From NCBI RefSeq assembly GCF_019443125.1, contig NZ_JAHYXK010000014.1:47588-111587 (forward strand): a DNA stretch of 64,000 bases. The letters run 5' to 3'. The translations under genes were made by a program, and so were the position numbers. This DNA comes from Pontibacter aydingkolensis (lineage in GTDB: Bacteria; Bacteroidota; Bacteroidia; Cytophagales; Hymenobacteraceae). Below are positions 44,060-52,486 of the stretch, piece by piece. Below the pieces are notes generated by a model. It ran no database searches and was not told the DNA's origin. It was given only the letters and a program-made list of their open reading frames with translations. Within the stretch, counting starts at the first letter, position 1. Every line of letters begins with the position of its first letter.

Positions 44060-44509
44060 CTATAGTTTGGGCAGTTCAACAATCTCAAACCAGTACTTGC
44101 TCAGGGTTTTCATCACATCTACCAACGATGTAAACGTCACAGGCTTGGTAATAAAGGAGCTTACGCCCAGGTCGTATGTTCTTAAAATGTCTTCCTCTGC
44201 CTTAGAAGTTGTTAGCACCACCACCGGAATCAGCTTAAGGCGCTCATCAGCTTTAATTTCCTTCAAAGCCTCACGTCCGTCCTTCTTCGGCATGTTCAGG
44301 TCCAGGAGTATAAGACCCGGCGTCGGATACTCGTTTGTATCAGCGTACTTGCCACGATGGTGCAGATAATCCATCAGTTCTTCCCCGTTTTCTACAAAGT
44401 TGATGCTGTTTTTCAGGCGGCTTTCTTCCAGCGCGTCCTTCACCAGCATCCGGTCTTCTGCATCATCGTCGGCAATAAGAATCACAATCGAGTTTTTTTT
44501 AGTTGACAT
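44060..44509 (-). CDS. Single-domain response regulator, Rcp1-like
   Basis: 149 residues, receiver only. Acidic pocket ADDDAED, phosphoacceptor Asp70 in LILLDLNMPKKDG, VVLTTSKAEEDI and SFITKPV. The DLNMPKKDGREALKEIK pattern is that of Rcp1-type regulators that serve cyanobacterial phytochromes and other soluble kinases. It starts 10 bp after the FixL-like kinase and is probably its direct partner. It has no output domain. Confidence 0.93.
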   Translation of the reverse strand: MSTKKNSIVILIADDDAEDRMLVKDALEESRLKNSINFVENGEELMDYLHHRGKYADTNEYPTPGLILLDLNMPKKDGREALKEIKADERLKLIPVVVLTTSKAEEDILRTYDLGVSSFITKPVTFTSLVDVMKTLSKYWFEIVELPKL

Positions 44510-44519
44510 AATCTTAAGG

Positions 44520-46064
44520 TTATTCCTCCGGATGTGTTAATGCAAGTGTAATGATAAAGCGGGTACCAATACCCGGCTGGCTTTGCGCGGTTATGTCGCC
44601 GCCGTGGCGTATGGCTATTTTGCGGCAAACGGCCAGGCCAATGCCTGATCCTTCGTACTTCTGCCCCTCTAGGCGCTGAAATATATTGAAGATACGGTCC
44701 AGGTATTTTTCATCAAAGCCGATGCCGTTATCCTCTACATAGATCTCTGTTACCTCGTCGCCGGGAGTGGCAGTAAGATGCGCCTTACGCTGCAGGTTTT
44801 TTGCGTAGATATTGATGATCGGGCTTTCGTTGTCTTTCCTAAACTTAATGGCATTGCTCAGCAGGTTCTGAAACACCTGTCGTATTTGCGTAGGCTCGGC
44901 TTCTATTTCGGGCAACGGAGAACGTATAATCTGTGTGTTGGTCTGCTCTATTGTAACCTCCAGGTCTGAGATTACCTCAGTCAGAATATCATCCAACTTC
45001 ACCTTTACAAACGGCTTTGATTTGGTAGTAACCCTTGAGAAGCCCAGCAGGTCGTTTATCAGGTTCTGCATACGCGACGCTGCGTTCAGCATGCGGTCAA
45101 CGTAATCTTTGCCCTGCTCACTCAGGTTATCGTACTCCTTGATTAAAAGCCTGTCGCCGAAAGCCTGAATCTTGCGCAGCGGCTCCTGCAAATCGTGGGA
45201 AGAAACGTATGCAAAATCCTGCAGTTCACGGTTACTTCGTTCCAGTTCGGCGGTATAGCGGCGCAGGCGTTCTTCTGTCAGTTTTTGCCTCGTAATGTCG
45301 TGCACAAAGCCGGTGTATACTTTACGGTCGGCCAGCTGCACTTCGCTTATGCTTAAGTAAAACGGAAAAATGGTACCGTCCTTTCGCATGCCTGTTACCT
45401 CTCTGCCAATACCTATAATGCGTTTTTCGCCGGTAACGTGGTAGTGGTGCATATAGCTGTCGTGCAAGCTTTGGTCCGGCTCTGGCATCAGTATATTTAT
45501 ACTTTGACCCAGCAACTCTTCCGCTTCATATCCAAATTGCTTTGCGGCCGCAGGGTTTACCATTTCGATGATACCCCGCTTGTTGATCGTGATAATTCCG
45601 TCTACGGCACCCTGAATAATAGAATTTATCTTGTTCTCGCTCTCGCGCAGGGCAGCTTCAGCTTTTTTAAGCTCTGTAATATCGTGCACAATGCCCGTGA
45701 AGATCTGTTTATCCTTCAGGTTTACCTCGCTTATACTAAGCAGAAACGGAAATACAGTACCGTCCTTTTTCTTGCCTAACACTTCGCGGCCTATTCCGAT
45801 TATTTTTCCTACACCAGTGCGGTGGTAGTTCTCAATGTACTGGTCATGCAGGCTGTGGTCAGGCTCCGGCATCAGCATCTTTATGTTGTTACCGATGACC
45901 TCCTCGGGTACATAACCAAAAATGCGTGCGGCTGCAGGGTTTACGGTTTCGATGATACCTTTGCTATCGATGGTAATAATGCCGTCGATGGCTGTGTCGA
46001 TGATGGCCTTTAACCTGGTGCTGTTGTCGAGGCTCTGGTCGTATTTATCTGTTGGTTCTTCCAA
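44520..46064 (-). CDS. fixL-like: FixL-like kinase with two heme-type PAS domains
   Basis: 514 residues, soluble. PAS1 (about 15-130) and PAS2 (about 145-258) are near copies. Each has NPAA(A)xxFGY, MPEPD, then HD(Q/S)Y with His73 or His201 at the position of the FixL heme ligand His200. IIGIGREV follows, with Arg93 or Arg221 at the distal Arg220 position. The kinase has His290 (YVSSHDLQEP), NLLSNAIKF, DNGIGF and GSGIGLAV. By FixL precedent oxygen binding should turn the kinase off. Two heme PAS in tandem could sharpen or extend the oxygen range (inference). It leads the four-gene signalling operon and has an FNR-like site 75-86 bp upstream. Confidence 0.88.
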   Translation of the reverse strand: MEEPTDKYDQSLDNSTRLKAIIDTAIDGIITIDSKGIIETVNPAAARIFGYVPEEVIGNNIKMLMPEPDHSLHDQYIENYHRTGVGKIIGIGREVLGKKKDGTVFPFLLSISEVNLKDKQIFTGIVHDITELKKAEAALRESENKINSIIQGAVDGIITINKRGIIEMVNPAAAKQFGYEAEELLGQSINILMPEPDQSLHDSYMHHYHVTGEKRIIGIGREVTGMRKDGTIFPFYLSISEVQLADRKVYTGFVHDITRQKLTEERLRRYTAELERSNRELQDFAYVSSHDLQEPLRKIQAFGDRLLIKEYDNLSEQGKDYVDRMLNAASRMQNLINDLLGFSRVTTKSKPFVKVKLDDILTEVISDLEVTIEQTNTQIIRSPLPEIEAEPTQIRQVFQNLLSNAIKFRKDNESPIINIYAKNLQRKAHLTATPGDEVTEIYVEDNGIGFDEKYLDRIFNIFQRLEGQKYEGSGIGLAVCRKIAIRHGGDITAQSQPGIGTRFIITLALTHPEE

Positions 46065-46138
46065 GGATCGGGTTATTTTTCTAAAAATAGCTACTTCGGC
46101 AAAAAATTACTACAGAACGGGTATATAATGTTGCTTCA

Positions 46139-46172
46139 TGACAAATATCACCTGTATAGCTGCTCATCGTCA
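46139..46172. promoter_or_regulatory. FNR/CRP-like site pair between the FixL-like and usp genes
   Basis: TGACAAATATCA at 46139-46150 fits the pattern. TGCTCATCGTCA at 46161-46172, 22 bp on, is a degenerate copy. It may serve the leftward kinase operon, the rightward usp gene, or both. Confidence 0.6.
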
Positions 46173-46288
46173 TAACGTTCGACTGTTGGCTATGCTAATT
46201 TTACATCATTAATTACACTGCTATACTAATACATTTGCCTCTCAATCGGTTCTGTGGTGATGGAAATTGGCAAAAAAAGGAATAAAGC

Positions 46289-46768
46289 ATGAAAAACATA
46301 CTTGTTTCGATAGACTTCTCATCGTGTGCCCGGATGGTTGCGCTATGCACAGCAGAGCTGGCACAGGCTGCCGGGGCAAGGCTTATACTTTTTCATGTAT
46401 ACCAGGCTGAGGCAGCAGAAACCGAAGGAGAAACAGATACCACCAGCGAGCGTTTTGTACAGGCGCAATTAGACAAGCTGGCCCGCCAGCTACACAGTAA
46501 AACCGGTGTTTCCATTACCCGACTTATGAAACCGGCTACTGTGGCTAATGAAGCCATGGAAATTGCTAAACTTGTAAAAGCTGACATTGCCGTAGTATGC
46601 GACCACTCTCTGCAAAGCAAGGACATTCTAATTTATAACTATCACAACCTGCCTGTAATTACAGCTGCTACAGCTTTCACGCTGGATTCGGATAACTTTA
46701 AGCAACACCTTTCTGCGCAGTTAAACTCCCTTGGATGCTCCCCTGCTCCTTTACTGGAAGCAATTTAA
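46289..46768 (+). CDS. Universal stress protein (UspA family)
   Basis: 159 residues. It starts KNILVSIDFSSCAR and has ARLILFHVY and AMEIAKLVKADIAVV, the Rossmann-like UspA fold. The G-x2-G-x9-G-S/T ATP loop is not evident, so it may not bind ATP. It is divergent from the FixL-like operon. Small Usp proteins beside cbb3 genes are usual in redox or anaerobic-stress regulons. AAGGAATAAAGC precedes the ATG. Confidence 0.88.
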   Translation: MKNILVSIDFSSCARMVALCTAELAQAAGARLILFHVYQAEAAETEGETDTTSERFVQAQLDKLARQLHSKTGVSITRLMKPATVANEAMEIAKLVKADIAVVCDHSLQSKDILIYNYHNLPVITAATAFTLDSDNFKQHLSAQLNSLGCSPAPLLEAI

Positions 46769-46852
46769 ATCACAAAGAGTACCTGGTACCGGCTGTGCCT
46801 TAATATAAAAGTATAACTCAACTTGCGATTAACCCACCCCTAAGCCCTCCCA

Positions 46853-46998
46853 AGAGCAGGGCCGTTTCATTCTCTTTTTTTCTGTCATCCTGAAAGGATC
46901 TTTGTTGCTGGGAGGATAGCTTAACCTTCCAGCAACAAAGATCCTTTCAGGATGACAAATGTTTTTTCAATTTTATCAGAATGAAGCAGCCCTGCTCT
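46853..46998. mobile_element. MITE-like element, family A ends with a long internal hairpin
   Basis: The ends AGCAGGGCCGTTTCATTCT (46855-46873) and a close inverted copy (46978-46998) match the family A termini at 31480. Inside is a 29-bp perfect inverted repeat (46883-46911 with 46929-46957) containing the dispersed AAGATCCTTTCAGGATGACA word. It lies 7 bp past the stop of the leftward Usp gene and may act as its terminator. Confidence 0.65.
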
Positions 46999-47005
46999 AC
47001 TGGTA

Positions 47006-47926
47006 TTAGCTTACAATTGTTAACGATGATCCGGCTATACTTCGCTGCTCAGCTTTCTTGATCTGGCAATTGGCGCACTGTCCTGAGCATGGTTTTTTCT
47101 TTAGCTGCCTGAAAGTAAGTATAGGGAAGCGTGTGTGATAAGCCATCGTTTTAATATAGTTGCTGCTGAACAGGCGCTTAAGTAAATAGCTATCCTGGGT
47201 TGCAAGTATAAGCATACTGGCGGCAGAAATCTCGGCATAGTCGCTTATCCCTTCCAGCACATCCTCTTCTTCCAGGAAATTAAAGCTTACATTTTTCCCC
47301 TGTAGTTTAACTTGCAACGCCTGCATGGCAGTTTTGTAAGTGCTTAACTGATTGCGTTCTGCTTTAGAATAGATTTGTACCAGCGTTAATTTTGCATCCG
47401 TCTGTTCTGCAAAGTCAACGATCTGTTTCAGTACATGGTCTTCCTGGTCGGTAAAGTCGGTGGCAAACACGAGGTTCTCCAGCTTTTTATAGGTAACAGA
47501 GCAGGGCATTACCATAACCGGGCAGTTTACAAGCTCCATCATGGCGGCTGCGTTGTTTGGGTCGTTCTGCTCTTCTTCCTGGTGCAGCACACAGGTTTCC
47601 ATCAGCACCATATCTACTTTATAGTCAAACACAATGCTGGCGATGCAATCGCGCAGGTAGCCAGGGCGCACCACACACTCGTATGGCACTTGCTTTGCAC
47701 TTGGCTTCTGCTCCTCGCTGAGAATGCGCTCGCTAAAAGTTCTTAACTGGTGGATGTTGCGGCTCTGCTGGGTAAAGGTAAGGTCTTTGGTCTGGCTGGT
47801 ATGCAACAGCAACAACTCTGCGCCCAGTTTGTCGGCAAGGTGCCAGGCATAACGCAGCAGCTTCTTGCTTGCTTTGTCTAACTGCACAGGCACCAGCACA
47901 CGTTTAAAATTCTTATTCTTACACAT
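47006..47926 (-). CDS. Tandem universal stress protein with C-terminal Cys cluster
   Basis: 306 residues with two UspA-like domains (about 8-145: KRVLVPVQLDKASKK, LGAELLLLHTS; about 148-280: LENLVFATDFTDQED, DAKLTLVQIYS). The tail has CSGQCANC at about 283-290, a C-x3-C-x2-C pattern that could bind a metal or sense redox. It is the fourth gene after ccoG, ccoH and the TauE/SafE-like gene, so it is probably under the same FNR-like control. Confidence 0.86.
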   Translation of the reverse strand: MCKNKNFKRVLVPVQLDKASKKLLRYAWHLADKLGAELLLLHTSQTKDLTFTQQSRNIHQLRTFSERILSEEQKPSAKQVPYECVVRPGYLRDCIASIVFDYKVDMVLMETCVLHQEEEQNDPNNAAAMMELVNCPVMVMPCSVTYKKLENLVFATDFTDQEDHVLKQIVDFAEQTDAKLTLVQIYSKAERNQLSTYKTAMQALQVKLQGKNVSFNFLEEEDVLEGISDYAEISAASMLILATQDSYLLKRLFSSNYIKTMAYHTRFPILTFRQLKKKPCSGQCANCQIKKAEQRSIAGSSLTIVS

Positions 47927-47978
47927 GGTTTAGTAATGATGAAGTATAGGTTATAGGTCTCGTATCAGGTTTTATACT

Positions 47979-48710
47979 TTATTCTGCTTTTGCAACCTCT
48001 GGTTTTGTGCAGCAGCTCATCTCTGTTTTATGGGCAGTTGTTTCCTCCACTTTCGGGCTCAGGTAAGGTATGCCTAAACCAAGGCCGCGCACTATAAAAA
48101 GTATAGCCAGCGTCATGCCCACATAAGGTACCGTTCTGTTAAACATGCTGCGCATTCTCAGGCTTATCAGTTTGCCAGACAGCGACACCAGGAACATCAG
48201 CGGAAATGTACCCAGGCCAAACAGCGTCATATAGAGCATGGCTCCGGTTATACTAGGTGCACTTATGGCACCTGCCAGGGCAATGTATACAAAGCCGCAA
48301 GGCAACAGTCCGTTTAGCAGGCCCACCATGAACAGCGATCCAAGTGAGTTTTTCTGAAAGTAGTATCCCAGCTTTTTCCTCACCCAGGTCATTATCATAT
48401 CTGTACCAGGTATACCCGCCGACTTGCCCTTAAGCATGGCCGGAAGCACCAATAGCAGCAATATAAGTATACCGGAAAGTATAGACACTGTTTGCTGTAA
48501 GCCAGCCATCTGCAGCGACTCGCCGAAGGCACCTGCCAATGCACCCAATGAGGCGTAGGTTACAATTCTGCCGCTATTGTACAGGAGCCGGCCGGCATAG
48601 TAGCGCCAGCCGGTACTCCCGACAAAGGGTAGTGACATTGCGATAGGGCCGCACATCCCGACACAATGAAAGCTACCTACTAATCCGAAAATAAAACCAG
48701 CCCAGATCAT
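47979..48710 (-). CDS. TauE/SafE-like (DsbD_2) membrane protein
   Basis: 243 residues with about six membrane helices. FHCVGMCGPIAMS near the N-terminus is the Cys pair of the cbb3-associated DsbD_2/SafE-like family, and NGLLPCGFVYIALAGA carries another conserved Cys. The C-terminal tail ends with an MSCCTKPE Cys pair. Relatives linked to cbb3 genes are thought to handle copper or thiol chemistry for oxidase assembly (family knowledge). The gene starts 2 bp after ccoH. Confidence 0.86.
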   Translation of the reverse strand: MIWAGFIFGLVGSFHCVGMCGPIAMSLPFVGSTGWRYYAGRLLYNSGRIVTYASLGALAGAFGESLQMAGLQQTVSILSGILILLLLVLPAMLKGKSAGIPGTDMIMTWVRKKLGYYFQKNSLGSLFMVGLLNGLLPCGFVYIALAGAISAPSITGAMLYMTLFGLGTFPLMFLVSLSGKLISLRMRSMFNRTVPYVGMTLAILFIVRGLGLGIPYLSPKVEETTAHKTEMSCCTKPEVAKAE

Positions 48711-48712
48711 AG

Positions 48713-49183
48713 CTATTTTACCTGTATCGTTTTCTCTGTGTAATATGTATCCTCACCGTCCGTGAAATTCACACGCACTTTCCAAAGGCCACTTCCCAGA
48801 TCACTTGTCTCTACCAGCTGACTATGGTCGCGGCCCAGCTGTAAAGGAATCTCCTTGTCCATTTTATCATCGGATGGGCGGAAAAACGTGATAGTGCCAC
48901 TCAGGTTTTTATCCTTGTAAGTAGCAGGCATTTGTAGCAGTATAGACTTATTCTCTGCAGTGTAGTCCAGCATCACATCACCCAAAGCCTGTGTACGTTT
49001 TACACTTTCAATGCGGTCCTGATACTGAATCTCCTGCTGGTAGTAGTCTTTGCTTACCAGGTCTACATCCAGCTTCATGGCTTTGTAAACGAACATGGCG
49101 ATGTAGGCCATAAACAAGACCATACAAACTACAATGGCGTAAGGCCAGAGGGTAAAGCTTTTATTATTTTGTGCGGTTTTCAT
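48713..49183 (-). CDS. ccoH: FixH/CcoH family protein
   Basis: 156 residues. One N-terminal membrane helix (LWPYAIVVCMVLFMAYIAMFVYKAM) is followed by DVDLVSKDYYQQEIQYQDRI, a strong CcoH/FixH signature, and an Ig-like periplasmic domain. CcoH stabilises cbb3 oxidase during assembly. It lies between ccoG and the TauE/SafE-like gene. Confidence 0.93.
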   Translation of the reverse strand: MKTAQNNKSFTLWPYAIVVCMVLFMAYIAMFVYKAMKLDVDLVSKDYYQQEIQYQDRIESVKRTQALGDVMLDYTAENKSILLQMPATYKDKNLSGTITFFRPSDDKMDKEIPLQLGRDHSQLVETSDLGSGLWKVRVNFTDGEDTYYTEKTIQVK

Positions 49184-49280
49184 GTTGTTTCGTTTTTCGT
49201 CAATCGTTGTTCGTTGATCGAACTATTGAGATGACTTGGCTTACAATAAGTCTTTTGTCTTTTTGTCCTATGTCTAAGAT

Positions 49281-50687
49281 CTAATTTGCCGGGCCTAAGA
49301 ACTTTGTGTCAGTAGTAGTGATCAGTTCATCGCCGTGGTACACTCCTATCTCAATTTCGGAGTTCATGCCGGTCAGGTCTGCTTTGGCTATCTCGGTAAA
49401 GAACACACCTTCTGCGATGCCCTGTGCCGGAAGTATAAGCTCGTTACCAATCACTTTTATAGTACCTTCCTTATCGATCAGCTTCAGGGTGAGCGGCATC
49501 TCGTGGTTTGTTTTGTTGATCACAGAGATGTTGTAAAGGTTCTTGATGTGCCCCTGCTCTGTTTTCTGGTACAGCTGGCCCGGTGTGCGAAGTATAGTTG
49601 CCTCAGCATCGTCGCGGGTTAGAAGCAGTGTGGTGAGCGCCGTTAAAAGTATGGCTAGCACAGCAGTATAACCCATTACACGCGGCGTAAAGAAAGTCCA
49701 CTTTTTACCAGTTTCAAGTGCTTGCTCAGATTCGTAACGAATCAGGCCTTCCGGCTTTTCGATTATGCGCATAATGTCGTTGCAGGCGTCGACACAGGCA
49801 GTGCAGTTAATACACTCCAGCTGCTGTGCTCCATTGCGTATATCGATACCAGTCGGGCAAACCTGTACGCACTGGTGGCAGTCGATGCAGTCGCCTTCGG
49901 TGCGTTCCTGGTTTTTGCGCAGTTTGCCGCGCGGTTCACCACGGCCGTAGTCGTAAGCAACGACTACTGTTTTCTTATCCTGCATTACACCTTGTAAGCG
50001 GCCATAAGGGCACACAATGGTGCAAACCTGCTCACGAAACCAGGCAAAAACCCAGAAGAAAGCACCTGTGAAAAGCAGCAGCGCACCAAAACCAGCTTTA
50101 TGCTCCAGCGGCCCATCTGTAATTATCTTCTGTAGTTCGTCTATCCCGATGATGTAAGCCAGAAACAGGTTAGAGATCAGGAAGGAGATCAGCAGGAAAA
50201 TAGTGATCTTAGCGCTCTTCTTCCCTATCTTTTCAGCGTTCCAAGGCATTTTATCCAAAGCGCGCTGCTTAGTATAATCACCTTCAATGGCATACTCTAT
50301 GCGGCGGAAAACCATCTCCATAAAGATCGTCTGGGGACAGACCCACCCACAGAAGATACGCCCGTAAACCACCGTAAAAAGGATGATGAAAACTACCATC
50401 GTCAGGAATGCCACTACCATTATAAAGAAATCCTGCGGCCAGAACAGCACGCCAAAGATCACGAACTTACGCTCCACCACATTAAGCATGAGCAACGGTA
50501 AGCCGTTTATCTTGGTGAAGGGTCCGGCAAAGAGTAAAACCAGCAGTAAGTAGCTTACATATTTGCGGTAATTGTACAGTTTGCCTTTCGGCTTTTTAGG
50601 GTACACCCAGACGCGTTTACCCTCTTCATCTACTGTAGAGATGTGGTCACGGAACTCATCTGGAGCCGTTTGTACTTTGCTTGCCAT
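49281..50687 (-). CDS. ccoG: Cytochrome c oxidase accessory protein CcoG (RdxA/FixG)
   Basis: 468 residues. Several membrane helices, including LLLVLLFAGPFTKINGLPLL, FMVVAFLTMVVFI and YTAVLAILLTALTTLLL. IFCGWVCPQTIFME is a conserved cytoplasmic Cys pair. Two 4Fe-4S cluster sites are CIDCHQCVQVCPTG and CINCTACVDACND. A C-terminal immunoglobulin-like periplasmic domain completes the family layout. CcoG reduces copper and assists cbb3 assembly. Its promoter region contains two intact FNR-like sites, 22 bp apart, at 50840-50873. Confidence 0.95.
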   Translation of the reverse strand: MASKVQTAPDEFRDHISTVDEEGKRVWVYPKKPKGKLYNYRKYVSYLLLVLLFAGPFTKINGLPLLMLNVVERKFVIFGVLFWPQDFFIMVVAFLTMVVFIILFTVVYGRIFCGWVCPQTIFMEMVFRRIEYAIEGDYTKQRALDKMPWNAEKIGKKSAKITIFLLISFLISNLFLAYIIGIDELQKIITDGPLEHKAGFGALLLFTGAFFWVFAWFREQVCTIVCPYGRLQGVMQDKKTVVVAYDYGRGEPRGKLRKNQERTEGDCIDCHQCVQVCPTGIDIRNGAQQLECINCTACVDACNDIMRIIEKPEGLIRYESEQALETGKKWTFFTPRVMGYTAVLAILLTALTTLLLTRDDAEATILRTPGQLYQKTEQGHIKNLYNISVINKTNHEMPLTLKLIDKEGTIKVIGNELILPAQGIAEGVFFTEIAKADLTGMNSEIEIGVYHGDELITTTDTKFLGPAN

Positions 50688-50839
50688 GGCAGTTTAATTT
50701 GTGCGGATATTAATCCTGCCTGTTATAGTTATGAATGACTGAATTTTGAATGAGTGAGTAGAGCGAGTAGCTTCACCTGCTCATCTTCATTTCTCAAAAT
50801 TTCTGTTACAAAATTCAGTAAACACAACCTTTTAAAAGA

Positions 50840-50873
50840 TGACCAATGTCACCATCTGTGGTGATTGTAGTCA
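50840..50873. promoter_or_regulatory. FNR/CRP-like site pair upstream of ccoG
   Basis: TGACCAATGTCA (50840-50851) and TGATTGTAGTCA (50862-50873), both intact TGAY-N4-RTCA, 22 bp apart. They start 153 bp upstream of the ccoG start, which implies a leader of about 100 nt or more. Confidence 0.75.
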
Positions 50874-50922
50874 TCAGCGGCTTTAGAATGCGCCTCACAC
50901 ATCACATAAAAGTAAAAAGCAA

Positions 50923-50958
50923 AAAAGCTGCAGGCACTCATCAGCACCTGCAGCTTTT
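50923..50958 (-). terminator. Terminator of ccoNOQP
   Basis: AAAAGCTGCAGG pairs with CCTGCAGCTTTT (12 bp, 12-nt loop). On the minus strand the stem is followed by TTGCTTTTTAC. It ends the ccoNOQP transcript and isolates ccoG. Confidence 0.88.
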
Positions 50959-50982
50959 CAAAAACACTTTATAAAAAGGTAG

Positions 50983-52188
50983 TTACATTTTTTCGCCTTG
51001 CGGCTCTTTTGCATTGGCTGGGTTAGAACCTTGTATGCTTATGATGTAGCTGGATACTTCCAGAATCTGGTCTTTGGTAAGTTTACCCTGCCAAGGCACC
51101 ATGCCATTAGCCGGTACGCCATACTTAATGGTCTTGAAGATATCGTTCACATCACCACCGTGCAGCCAGTACTCATCCGTCAGGTTAGGGCCAACTGTAC
51201 CCTGTCCTTCGGTACCGTGGCAGGCAGCACAGTTTGTGTTGTAAAGCGCCTTGCCAGACTCAATGGCAGCAGCATCCGTCAATACTTCGTAGTTAGTTAC
51301 CGCATTCGGATCATCGGCATTTTTAGCGGCAAGTATTGCAGCCTGCTCCATCTCCATGGCGTATTCTTCACCCTGCAAGGTACCTGTTCTGAACACGTGG
51401 TAGTGCAACATATAGCCGATACCAAACACGATGGTAACATAGAACATAGCTTTCCACCATGGTGGCAGGTCGTTATCATATTCCTGAATACCATCGAAAT
51501 CGTGATCGGAGTGAATGTGGTCTTTTGCCTCGCCTGTAACCAGTGTAGAATCACCATGCATTAAAAACAGCACACGACCAGCCAGTGAGCTTTTGAAATC
51601 CTCATCGTAAATAGAGTCGCCGAGCATGGGCACGAACAGGCGGAACAGCATTACCAGCACCATGACCGTTAGCAGGATAATAACTGCAGCCAGGGCAAAC
51701 GTGAACAGCAGCACCGGCGGAAGATCCATGAAAGCTACCTCGGCTGGCTCTGCCTCTACTGTTGCATTTGGGTCGGCAGTTGTTGTTTCCGGAACCACTG
51801 CCACCTCGGCAGGCTTCTCGCTTTCTGCTTTAATATAGGCAATTACGTTCGCCACATCGTCTTCAGAAAGTGAACTGCTGAAGGCCGGCATTGGCACTTT
51901 GTTAAACTTCTCGAATACTGCAACGGCATCTTTATCACCAGACTGAACCAGCTGCTGGGAGTTTTTAATGAACTTGGCCAGCCACTCATCACCGCGGCGC
52001 TTGTGCACGTCTTTTAAAGCAGGCCCAACAATATCTGCATCCATGCTGTGGCATACAGTACAGTTACCTTCAAATACGGCCTTCCCGGCAACGGCATCCT
52101 GCGCCTGTACTGCTGGCGTGCCTGCCAATAGCAGACCAGCTACCAGGGCCAGGCTGCTTTTACCTAATACTTTCTTTAGAGAGATCAT
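50983..52188 (-). CDS. ccoP: Cbb3 oxidase subunit CcoP with an extra N-terminal cytochrome c
   Basis: 401 residues. A signal peptide (about 1-30) is followed by a cytochrome c domain with CTVCH (43-47) and a likely axial Met100. Helix 1 (about 156-185) comes next, then a CcoP-type region (DNDLPPWWKAMFYVTIVFGIGYMLHYH) with helix 2 at about 244-264, and a second cytochrome c with CAACH (320-324). Standard CcoP has its two c-domains both after the last helix. Here one precedes the helices, so the first heme domain is on a separate periplasmic arm. The last step of electron entry to CcoN is presumably unchanged. The ATG overlaps the ccoQ stop by 4 bp. Confidence 0.93.
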   Translation of the reverse strand: MISLKKVLGKSSLALVAGLLLAGTPAVQAQDAVAGKAVFEGNCTVCHSMDADIVGPALKDVHKRRGDEWLAKFIKNSQQLVQSGDKDAVAVFEKFNKVPMPAFSSSLSEDDVANVIAYIKAESEKPAEVAVVPETTTADPNATVEAEPAEVAFMDLPPVLLFTFALAAVIILLTVMVLVMLFRLFVPMLGDSIYDEDFKSSLAGRVLFLMHGDSTLVTGEAKDHIHSDHDFDGIQEYDNDLPPWWKAMFYVTIVFGIGYMLHYHVFRTGTLQGEEYAMEMEQAAILAAKNADDPNAVTNYEVLTDAAAIESGKALYNTNCAACHGTEGQGTVGPNLTDEYWLHGGDVNDIFKTIKYGVPANGMVPWQGKLTKDQILEVSSYIISIQGSNPANAKEPQGEKM

Positions 52189-52379
52189 TGTCTTAAACCT
52201 TCAAAAGTGGTGTCTTCGGTTTCATTTTCGCATGCGATGGCACTCATTGCCTTCACATACTTTTTATCCATCAGTATCACATACACGATCAACCCCAGAA
52301 AGAACACAAAGAAGATGGTGAATGAGATCAGCGGATATATTTCGATGCCGTCTATGGCTTGCAAAACATTTTTATACAT
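52185..52379 (-). CDS. ccoQ: Small cbb3 subunit CcoQ
   Basis: 64 residues with one membrane helix (YPLISFTIFFVFFLGLIVYV) and a short cytoplasmic tail starting DKKYVKAMS. Position between ccoNO and ccoP and the helix-plus-tail form identify CcoQ. It stabilises the complex. Confidence 0.88.
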   Translation of the reverse strand: MYKNVLQAIDGIEIYPLISFTIFFVFFLGLIVYVILMDKKYVKAMSAIACENETEDTTFEGLRQ

Positions 52380-52486
52380 AGCTTCTTGAATTTGGACACT
52401 CGTATCACGTATATCGAACCATGTATCACGACTTTATACTTTGGGTAAGTCGTGTGTAGTGATACGTGATACTTGTGTTGATTTAA

